Position numbers and translations under genes: made by a program. The notes below the pieces were generated by a model, which saw only the letters and a list, made by a program, of their open reading frames with translations, was not told the DNA's origin and made no database searches. Positions 7,075-14,327 of a stretch of DNA of 45,633 nt are shown piece by piece. Positions within the stretch are counted from its first letter, which is position 1. Every line of letters begins with the position of its first letter. The stretch is from Mayfieldus sp963841445 (GTDB lineage: Bacteria > Actinomycetota > Thermoleophilia > Solirubrobacterales > 70-9): the NCBI GenBank assembly GCA_963841445.1, contig CAWJCP010000011.1, positions 1 through 45,633 on the forward strand, written 5' to 3'.

Positions 7075-8858
7075 CAGCGGGTGACCAGCTCCTTCAGCTT
7101 GCCCTTGAAGGACTGGCGGATGATCTGTCCGGCCGCCGGGTCGCCCTTCATCAGCGCCTTGCTGAGCCCGCTCGCCTGCTCGAGCGAGATGTGCGGAGGC
7201 AGCGGCGGGACCTCGGGATCGGTGATCGCTTCCAAGAGGACCGGCCGGTCGGCCGCGAGGGCTTCATCGAAGGCGCCGCCTATCTCCTCCGGGGACTCGA
7301 CCCGGATCCCGCGCAAGCCGAGCAGCTCGGCGTAGCGGGCGTAGGGGAAGTCGGGGATCACCTGCGAGGCCTCGAGCTTCGGGTCGCCGACCATCACCCG
7401 CTGCTCCCAGGTGACCTGGTTGAGGTCGTCGTTGTGCAGCACGACCACGAGCAGCTGCTTGTTCTCCCACTCCTGCCAGCGGTTGGCGATGTCGATCAGC
7501 CCGTTGATCCCGAGCATCTGCATCGCGCCGTCGCCGATCGAGCAGATCACCGGCCGGTCCGGGTAGGCCATCTTGGCGGCGAACGCGTAGGGGACGCCCG
7601 GGCACATGGTCGCCAGCGTCCCCGAGAGCGCCGCCTTCATTCCCTTGCGCAGGCGCAGCTGCCGCGCCCACCAGTTGGTCGCCGAGCCGGAGTCGGCGCT
7701 GAGGATGCAGCCGTCAGGGAGACGCTTGTTGAGCTCGTAGAAGACCCGTTGGGGGTTGATTGGATCGGCCTCGAGCATCGCCTGCTCCTCCTGGATCTGC
7801 CACCAGCGCTCGACATTCGACTCGATTTCCTCGCGCCAGGAGCGGTCCTCCTTGCGCTCCAGCTGCGCGATCAGCTCCGCAAGCGTGTCGCGGGCGTCGC
7901 CGACCAGGTTGACCTCCATCGGATAGCGGATCCCGACCATGCGGCCGTCGATGTCGATCTCGACCCCGCGCGCCTGGCCCGGCTCGGGGAGCCACTCGGA
8001 GTAAGGGAAGCTCGAGCCGATCATCAGGAAGGTGTCGCAGCCCTGCATCATCTGGTCCGAGGGGATCGAGCCGAGCAGGCCGATCGGCCCGGTCACGAAG
8101 GGCAGGTCGTCGGGCAGCGCCGCGCGCCCGTTGAGCGCCTTCGCGACCCCGGCGCCGAGCAGGTCGGCGACTTCGGTCACCTCGTCGGCGGCGCCGATCG
8201 CGCCCTGCCCGATCAGGATCGCGACCTTCTCGCCGGCGTTGAGGACCTCCGCCGCGCGGCGAACCTCGCGGGCGGGAGGGATGACCCGCGAGGGCGCCGG
8301 CTCGTCCTTGGAGGTGAAGACTGCGCCGTGCTCGCGGGGCGGCTCGGTGTAGGGCTCCTCCTGGACGTCGGCGGGGACGATTACGCAGGTCACCGAGCGT
8401 GTCGCCTTGGCGATCTGCACCGCGCGGTCGATCAGCTGCGTGATCTGGGCCGGCGACATGCAGACCTGCACGTACTCGGAGGCCACGTCCTTGAAGAGGG
8501 TGATCAAGTCGATCTCCTGCTGGTAGTTGGCGCCCAGCGAGAGCGTCTTCTGTTGCCCCACGATCGCGACCACCGGCTGGTGGTCGAGCTTTGCGTCATA
8601 AAGGCCGTTGAGCAGGTGAACCGCCCCGGGTCCCGAGGTCGCCAGGCAGACGCCGACCTCGCCCGTGTACTTGGCGTGGGCGCAGGCGCAGAAGGCGGCG
8701 AGCTCCTCGTGGCGGGTCTGGACGAACTCGATCTCGTCGCCGTGCTCGTGAAAGCCGCCGAGGATTCCGTTGATCCCGTCGCCGGGATAGCCGTAGATCC
8801 TCTCGATCCCGTGCTCGGCGAGTCGCTTCAGGGTGAAAGATCCGACGGTCTCTGACAT
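7074..8858 (-). CDS. Thiamine-pyrophosphate enzyme, pyruvate oxidase-like
   Basis: 594 aa with the three-domain plan of TPP enzymes: N-terminal PYR domain with the activating Glu in QTRHEELAAF and the SGPGAVHLLNGLYDAK segment, central domain (IGQGAIGAADEVTEVADLLG), and C-terminal PP domain with the TPP motif beginning GDGAMQMLGINGL and ending in HNDDL. Closest in style to pyruvate oxidase / PoxB-type proteins; the exact 2-oxoacid is not readable from sequence. The start is ATG 8858 because AAAGGAG lies just upstream, although the open frame extends 15 codons further. It is the first gene of a minus-strand operon reaching to dedA and overlaps the enolase-like gene by one base. Confidence 0.9.
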   Translation of the reverse strand: MSETVGSFTLKRLAEHGIERIYGYPGDGINGILGGFHEHGDEIEFVQTRHEELAAFCACAHAKYTGEVGVCLATSGPGAVHLLNGLYDAKLDHQPVVAIVGQQKTLSLGANYQQEIDLITLFKDVASEYVQVCMSPAQITQLIDRAVQIAKATRSVTCVIVPADVQEEPYTEPPREHGAVFTSKDEPAPSRVIPPAREVRRAAEVLNAGEKVAILIGQGAIGAADEVTEVADLLGAGVAKALNGRAALPDDLPFVTGPIGLLGSIPSDQMMQGCDTFLMIGSSFPYSEWLPEPGQARGVEIDIDGRMVGIRYPMEVNLVGDARDTLAELIAQLERKEDRSWREEIESNVERWWQIQEEQAMLEADPINPQRVFYELNKRLPDGCILSADSGSATNWWARQLRLRKGMKAALSGTLATMCPGVPYAFAAKMAYPDRPVICSIGDGAMQMLGINGLIDIANRWQEWENKQLLVVVLHNDDLNQVTWEQRVMVGDPKLEASQVIPDFPYARYAELLGLRGIRVESPEEIGGAFDEALAADRPVLLEAITDPEVPPLPPHISLEQASGLSKALMKGDPAAGQIIRQSFKGKLKELVTR

Positions 8859-8986
8859 GGGGCTCCTTTGGCTCAATCGGTGCGGAAGTCGGGCGCCGCC
8901 CAAGATCGCGGCTGACTCCGGTCAGTTACCCGGCCCGCGGTGCCGGATACGGCTGCCGATCCCCAGGGTCGCCAGTCGCAGGCTGC

Positions 8987-9002
8987 TGTCAGCGCGCTGA
9001 CA
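8987..9002. repeat. 16-bp perfect palindrome at the VKOR stop codon
   Basis: TGTCAGCGCGCTGACA reads the same on both strands and includes the stop codon of the VKOR-like gene. The inner 14 bases occur again at 30593-30606, so chance is less likely than for a single site. It may be an operator or a short hairpin. Confidence 0.5.
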
Positions 9003-9633
9003 TTCGCGGCTCGCCGACGGCGCCGGAAGCGGACGGCATCGAGGCGGACGCGGCGCGGCCCCAGAACGCGTCGCCGAGAGGGACGCCCTGGCGCCGGGCC
9101 CGCCGCAGATGCTGCCAGGCGGCCCGCGCCTCGCCGATCCCGAGCGAAAACAGGGCCAGCGAGAGCGCCGCGGAGGCAAGGCAGAAGGTGCACCAGTCGC
9201 CCGCCACGGTCGGCTGCACGACGATCAGCCCGATCGAGACGACCGCGCCAGTGGTCAGCACCGCGCCCAGTGCCAGGCAGGCCCAGGGAAGGCTGCGCCA
9301 GCGGTCGCGGCCGCCGAGCGCCAGCAGCAGCAGCTCGGCGCCGTATGCGAGGACGCCCGCGAGGGCGTCGGGAACCGGGTGGGTGAGGTCGAGAACGGTG
9401 CGGGAGTCAAAGAACGGATCCCAGACGTCGTTCCAGGCTCGCCACTGGTACAGGGTCAGGTACAGCGCGATGAGCAGCCCCGCTCCTGCAAGCGCGGCAA
9501 GCAGCGCCCGGCGCGAAACCGAGGTTGGGTTGTGGCTCCAGCCCGGCGGAACGGGGTCTGCGCGACAGGGGGAAGGCAGGTCCGGTCCGGCAGGCCGGGC
9601 TGCGGTGGGATGGTCTTGGCCGGGGTCGCTCAT
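8989..9633 (-). CDS. Vitamin K epoxide reductase (VKOR)-like membrane protein
   Basis: 214 aa. After a polar 40-residue N-terminus there are about four transmembrane helices. The redox motif DWCTFCLASA puts the CxxC at Cys148 and Cys151 next to the third/fourth helix, as in VKOR proteins that reoxidise disulfide-forming partners using quinone. The periplasmic loop (WNDVWDPFFDSRTVLDLTHP) keeps the family look but has no cysteine, whereas classical VKORs carry a loop pair; this may be a variant subgroup. ATG 9633 gives a natural N-terminus; the frame stays open much further upstream but only as antisense of the SDR gene. Divergent from the SDR gene. Confidence 0.85.
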   Translation of the reverse strand: MSDPGQDHPTAARPAGPDLPSPCRADPVPPGWSHNPTSVSRRALLAALAGAGLLIALYLTLYQWRAWNDVWDPFFDSRTVLDLTHPVPDALAGVLAYGAELLLLALGGRDRWRSLPWACLALGAVLTTGAVVSIGLIVVQPTVAGDWCTFCLASAALSLALFSLGIGEARAAWQHLRRARRQGVPLGDAFWGRAASASMPSASGAVGEPRMSAR

Positions 9634-9775
9634 CCGGTGCCGGTTACCCCGGAGTGCGCGCTCGCACACAGCGGTGCTCGATCCAGGGGCCGCGCTGAAT
9701 GGAGCCCCCGTCCCCCGGGTATTGCAAACGCCGGGGGCCACCTGGCTCCGCCATTCACGCAACGAAAGGACCCAG

Positions 9776-10780
9776 ATGGCTGGTGCGGAATCGGAAGCGG
9801 TCGTGGTAACCGGCGCCTCCGGGGGAGTCGGGCGGGCGGTCGCGCACGAATTTGCCAAGCACGGCGCCCGGGTTGCCCTGCTGGCCCGCGACGAAGAAGG
9901 ACTGCAGGCGGCCGCGGCCGAGGTGCGATCGCTCGGGGGCGAGGGCTTCGCGATCCCGACCGACGTCGCCGACGCCGACGCGGTCGAGGAAGCCGCCCGC
10001 AGAGCGGAGGAGCGATTCGGCGGCATCGACGTCTGGGTCAACGACGCGATGGCGACGATCTTCGCCCCCTTCACCGAGATCACGCCGGAGGAGTTCACCC
10101 GCGCCACCCAGGTCACCTACCTTGGTGCCGTATACGGCACCCTGGCGGCCCTTAAGCGGATGGTCCCGCGCGACCGCGGGACCGTCGTGCAGGTCGGCTC
10201 GGCGCTCTCCTATCGGGCGATTCCGCTGCAGGCCGCCTACTGCGGCGCGAAGTTCGGGATGCGCGGCTTCACCGACTCGGTTCGCGTCGAGCTCATGCAC
10301 TCCGACAGCAAGGTGTGGATCACGATGGTGCAGCTGCCGGCGGTCAACACGCCGCAGTTCAACTGGTGCCGCACCACGCTGCCTAAGCATCCCCAGCCGG
10401 TGCCGCCGATCTTCCAGCCCGAGGTGCCCGCCCGGGCGATCCACTACGCGGCGCACAAGCGGCGCCGCGAGGTCTATTGCGGGTTCTCGGCCGTGCAGGC
10501 GATCGTCGGCAACAAGCTGGCGCCCCGAGTAGCCGACTGGTACCTCTCCAGAAACGGCTTCGACTCGCAGCAGGTGCAGGACCTGCCCGTGAGCGACGAC
10601 CGGCCCGACAACCTGTTCGACCCGGTCCCCGCCAAGGCCTCTACCCACGGCCGCTTCGACGACCAGGCTCGCAGTCGCAGCCTGCAGCTCTGGGGCACGA
10701 CCCATCGGCCGTTGGTCGGCGCGGGGCTCGCCGCGGCCGCTGTTGCCGCGGGCGCGGCGTTTGCGCGCCTGACGCGATGA
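9776..10780 (+). CDS. Short-chain dehydrogenase/reductase
   Basis: 334 aa. The N-terminal Rossmann motif is VVTGASGGVGRA; the Asn of the NAG position is in VNDAMA; the catalytic set is Ser in VGSALSY with YCGAK (Tyr and Lys). The N-terminal 240 residues are the SDR core. The remainder, ending in an Ala-rich hydrophobic stretch with RLTR, is an extension seen in many actinobacterial members and may anchor it to the membrane. The substrate is unknown. GAAAGGA precedes ATG by a proper distance. The stop overlaps the glycosidase start (ATGA). Confidence 0.9.
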   Translation: MAGAESEAVVVTGASGGVGRAVAHEFAKHGARVALLARDEEGLQAAAAEVRSLGGEGFAIPTDVADADAVEEAARRAEERFGGIDVWVNDAMATIFAPFTEITPEEFTRATQVTYLGAVYGTLAALKRMVPRDRGTVVQVGSALSYRAIPLQAAYCGAKFGMRGFTDSVRVELMHSDSKVWITMVQLPAVNTPQFNWCRTTLPKHPQPVPPIFQPEVPARAIHYAAHKRRREVYCGFSAVQAIVGNKLAPRVADWYLSRNGFDSQQVQDLPVSDDRPDNLFDPVPAKASTHGRFDDQARSRSLQLWGTTHRPLVGAGLAAAAVAAGAAFARLTR

Positions 10781-12613
10781 GCAAATCGGATTTCGACCTC
10801 CAGGCCGGCCGAGCGCAGCCGCACGTGCTGCGCGAATACGCGCTGATCGCCGACGGTGAGCGCGGGGCGCTGCTCGGCCCCCGCGGCGACATCGTCTGGA
10901 TGTGCTTTCCCGGCTGGGACGGCGACGCCGTCTTCTCCTCGCTGATCGGCGGGAGGGGCGCTTACGGGGTGACGCCGGACGCGAGGTTCGTCTGGGGCGG
11001 CTTCTACGAGCCGGGCAGCCTGATCTGGCGCAGCCGCTGGGTCACCGAGGACGGCGTGATCGAATGCCGCGAGGCCCTGGCGCTGCCCGGGCGGCCTGAC
11101 CGGGCGGTGCTCCTGCGCCGCATCGTCGCCGTCGCGGGCGACGCGCGGGTGCGGGTCGTCCTCAACCTTCGCGACCGCTTCGGCGCCTCCGGTGTTCGCG
11201 ATCTTCACCGCAGCGACGATGGGATCTGGACCGGGCGGCTTCAAACCGCCCACGCCGGCTGGAGTGGCGGCGCCGAGGCCGGTGATCGCCCTGACGGGCA
11301 CCGCGGCCGCGCGCTCACCGCCCTGCTCGAGGTCCCGGAGGGCGGGCATCACGATCTGGTCCTCGCCTTCGACGCCCATCAGCCCCCGGATCTCCCCGAT
11401 CCCGATCGGGCCTGGAGCGCCACCGAGGCGGAATGGCGACGAGCGGGTGCCCGAGCTCCATCGCACGGTCGGGGCCCGCGACGCCCGCCACGCCTACGCC
11501 GTGCTGTCCGGGCTGACGACCGCCGGTGGCGGCATGGTCGCGGCGGCGACGACCTCGCTGCCCGAGCGCGCGCGCACCGGCCGCACTTACGACTACCGCT
11601 ACGTCTGGATTCGCGATCAGTGCTACGCCGGGCAGGCGATTGCCCGCGCCGGGCCCTACCCGCTGATGGACGATGCCGTGCGCTTCGTCCGCGAGCGGCT
11701 GCTTGCCGACGGCCCTCGCCTGAGCCCGGCCTATACCGCGGCCGGCGGCGAGGTTCCCCCCGAGCGGCAGCTCGACCTGCCCGGTTATCCGGGCGGGACC
11801 GACACGATCGGAAACCACGTGCGGGACCAGTTCCAGCTCGACGCATTCGGCGAGGCGCTTCTGCTCTTCGCCGCCGCCGACCGGCACGACCATCTCGACG
11901 CGGAGGGCTGGCGGGCGGTGGAGATCGCCGCCGACGCGATCGGCAGCCGCTGGGGGGAGGCGGATGCGGATGCCGGCGTTTGGGAGCTCGACCCGGCGCG
12001 CTGGACCCACAGCCGCCTGATCTGCGCAGCCGGCCTGCGGGCGGTCAGCGAGTGCAAGGTCGCCGGCGACAACGCCCCCCGCTGGCTCGCGCTGGCCGAC
12101 ACGATCGTCGCCGACGCAGGGCGAAACTCGGTCCATTCCTCCGGCCGCTGGCAGCGCGCTGCGGACGACTCGCGGCTCGACGCGTCCCTGCTGCTTGCCG
12201 CGATCCGCGGTGCCGTCCCGGCCGAGGATCCGCGCACCCTCGCGACCCTGGAGGCGATTGAGGCCGAGCTGACCGAGGACGGGTATGCCTATCGCTTTCG
12301 GCACGACGAGCGGCCGCTGGCCGAGGCGGAGGGCGCCTTCCTTCTCTGCGGGTTCTGGATGGCGCTTGCCTGGCACCAGCAGGGCGATCATCGGCGGGCC
12401 GCGCGCTGGTTCGAGCGCAATCGCGCCGCCTGCGGGACCCCGGGGCTGCTCTCCGAGGAGTTCGACGTGCGCCAGCGCCAGCTGCGCGGCAACCTGCCGC
12501 AGGCCTTCGTGCACGCGCTGCTGCTCGAGTGCGCTGCGGTCGGCTACGAGGCGGCCGAAGTCAGCGCCGCCGCGCCTGACGACCCGGCCGATCGGACCTT
12601 GTCCGCCGGCTGA
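10777..12613 (+). pseudogene. Glycoside hydrolase family 15 (glucoamylase/trehalase-like), frameshifted
   Basis: Two frames make one GH15 protein of about 610 aa. The first 222 codons carry the beta-sandwich domain (LIADGERGALLGPRGDIVW, CFPGWDGDAVFSSLIGG). The second frame carries the alpha/alpha barrel: TYDYRYVWIRDQCYAG, VWELDPARWTHSRLIC (probable catalytic Glu) and GLLSEEFDVRQRQLRGN followed by LPQAFVHALLL (second catalytic Glu). The join is at GGG 11445-11447, where one extra G breaks the frame. GH15 enzymes release glucose from starch-like glucans or split trehalose in bacterial members; the substrate here is not certain. No signal peptide is visible, so a cytoplasmic role is likely. It overlaps the SDR gene by four bases. 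Confidence 0.85.
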
Positions 12614-12661
12614 CACTGCGGCCGGCGAGCGGCGCAGCTCGTTCGCCATCATGTGGGGACG

Positions 12662-13309
12662 ATGCGGCGCCCATGGGTTCGGCTGGTTGCGCTGGCGCTG
12701 GTGGTCGCGGGCTTCTTCGGGCTCGCCGCCCACGGCGTCCCGCATTCGCCTGCGCAGCTGCGCGACGCGGTCGGCGCCTACGGCCCGTTGGGCCCGCTGG
12801 TCCTGCTCGGGCTCTGGGCCGCGCTGACCCCGGCGCTGGTCTCCGGGACTCTGCTCGCGGGGGCGAGCGGGCTGCTGTTCGGCGCCGCGCTCGGCACTCC
12901 GCTGGCGATCTGCGGCGCCGCCCTGGGTGGGGCGATCTCCTTCCTGGTCGCGAGGCGCTGCGGCGCCGACGCGGCCGAGCAGCTCGCCGGCGGTCGCCTG
13001 CGCAGCCTCAAGCAGCGGGTCGAGGGCAGCCCTTTCGGATCTATCGTGTTGCTGCGCCTCGCTCCCGGCGTGCCGGCGACGCTGCTCAACTACGCCGCCG
13101 GCCTCACCCGCATCCGCCTGCGGACCTTCGTGCTTGCCAGCGCGCTCGGGGGCGCGCCGCGCACCTTTGCGTACGTGGCGCTGGGCGGGGCGATCGGGAA
13201 CTTCTCTTCACCGCTGTCCCTGGTCGCGGTCGCCCTGCTCGCGGCGATGGGCGCCGGGACTGTGGTCGCGATGCTGGTCGCGCGCTGGCGCGTTCGCTCA
13301 ATCGCCTGA
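12662..13309 (+). CDS. TVP38/TMEM64 (VTT-domain) membrane protein
   Basis: 215 aa with five or six hydrophobic segments. The VTT hallmark is visible: ASGLLFGAALGTPLAICGAA followed by SFLVARRCG, then LLRLAPGVPATLLNYAAGLT with the conserved R-x-x-P-x-x-P-x-x-x-x-N-Y-x-x-G. These proteins are relatives of DedA and are linked to lipid transport. ATG 12662 is preferred, with GGGGA close upstream; GTG 12653 in the same frame is the alternative. It lies 48 bases after the GH15 gene and overlaps the convergent YihY gene tail to tail by 12 bases. Confidence 0.85.
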   Translation: MRRPWVRLVALALVVAGFFGLAAHGVPHSPAQLRDAVGAYGPLGPLVLLGLWAALTPALVSGTLLAGASGLLFGAALGTPLAICGAALGGAISFLVARRCGADAAEQLAGGRLRSLKQRVEGSPFGSIVLLRLAPGVPATLLNYAAGLTRIRLRTFVLASALGGAPRTFAYVALGGAIGNFSSPLSLVAVALLAAMGAGTVVAMLVARWRVRSIA

Positions 13310-14305
13310 TTCCCCCTCGCGCCGGCCCCCTGCGCCGCTGTCGGGATGCGGGGGGGCAGGACGCTTCGCCAGCCCGCGCAGAAAGCCGCGCAGCTGCTCG
13401 GAGAAAGGCTCTCCCTCTCCCGGACGGCTCTCTCGCACGGCGGGCCAGTGGGCGGCGAACTCGGCCCCGAGGAGGAAGGCGAGCGCCGCCACGTAGAGGA
13501 ACATCATGAACACGATCACGGCCCCGATCGAGCCATAGATCGCATCGTAGCGGCCGAAATGGGCGATGTAGAGTCCAAAAGCCTGCTCGGCCACCTTGTA
13601 GCCGGCCGTTGCCACGAGGATTCCCGGCCAGACGTCGCGCAGGCGGGTCGGCTGCGCAGGGACGACGAGCAGCAGAAAGCTGAAGAGCGCCGTCGCCAGG
13701 GCGAGCGGGATCAGGAAGCTGGTGCGCTCGAAGACGCCGCTGATCAGGGCTCCGGCGCCGCCGCCCAGGTCGGTCGCGATCCGTTCCAGGACCGAGGTCC
13801 CGAAGGACGCCGCGACGAGCAGGCCGGCGCCGAGGGCCAGCAGAAGGTCGAAGAGCTTCGCCAGCAGTGGCGGCCGGCCCTGGGCGACGTCCCAGACCTG
13901 GTTCAGGGCATTCCTCAGCGCCCCCATCACGGCGCTGGCGGAGAGCAGGACCCCGAGAAGGCCCAGGACGCCGAAGGTGCCGGCGCTGGCGGTCGCGTTC
14001 TGCAGCGCGTCGTGGATCTCGCGGCGGCCTTGCCCCTCGCTGAGGGGCAGGTTGGTGATCAGGAAGTCCACCACCTGGCGCCTGGCGTCCGGGCTGTCGA
14101 AGACGACGCCGGCGATCCCGGCCGCGAAGATCGCGAGCGGGAAGACCGAAAGCAGGACGAAGAAGGAGATCGAGGCGGCGAACTGCGGGCAGCGGTCCGA
14201 GAAGAAGCCCCCGAGGGCGGCCTGCGCCAGACCGAGGGCGTGGCCGGCCCCGGCCCTGAGGCGCGCACCGAGTCCGGCCAGAGACCTGAGGGGCGACCCC
14301 TGCAT
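13298..14305 (-). CDS. YihY/BrkB family inner-membrane protein
   Basis: 335 aa. The family signature FFSDRCPQFAASISFFVLLSVFP sits near the N-terminus, then helices around FGVLGLLGVLLSASAVMGAL with the ALNQVWDV element, and the C-terminal IYGSIGAVIVFMMFLYVAALAFLLGAEF. Six transmembrane helices are expected. Older literature called the family ribonuclease BN by mistake; true function is unclear. ATG 14305 is chosen because it begins just before the first conserved block and has GGAAG upstream; the frame is open 45 codons further but overlaps the preceding gene. It lies 22 bases after the MFS/coiled-coil gene, in the same direction. Confidence 0.9.
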   Translation of the reverse strand: MQGSPLRSLAGLGARLRAGAGHALGLAQAALGGFFSDRCPQFAASISFFVLLSVFPLAIFAAGIAGVVFDSPDARRQVVDFLITNLPLSEGQGRREIHDALQNATASAGTFGVLGLLGVLLSASAVMGALRNALNQVWDVAQGRPPLLAKLFDLLLALGAGLLVAASFGTSVLERIATDLGGGAGALISGVFERTSFLIPLALATALFSFLLLVVPAQPTRLRDVWPGILVATAGYKVAEQAFGLYIAHFGRYDAIYGSIGAVIVFMMFLYVAALAFLLGAEFAAHWPAVRESRPGEGEPFSEQLRGFLRGLAKRPAPPHPDSGAGGRREGESGD

Positions 14306-14327
14306 CCGTACTTCCGCGCGCCGCAGC

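Noticed and set aside
6441..8855. 804-codon open frame on the plus strand
   Set aside because: It is antisense to the TPP and enolase genes, has low-complexity Arg/Asp/Val composition and no motif. High GC content leaves such shadows open. The same applies to plus-strand frames at 4320-5972, 15396-16790, 28445-29389 and 39709-40839.
9717..9722. GGGTAT upstream of the SDR gene as sigma-B promoter
   Set aside because: No GTTT element at the required distance; only GAAT at 16 bases. Too weak to list.
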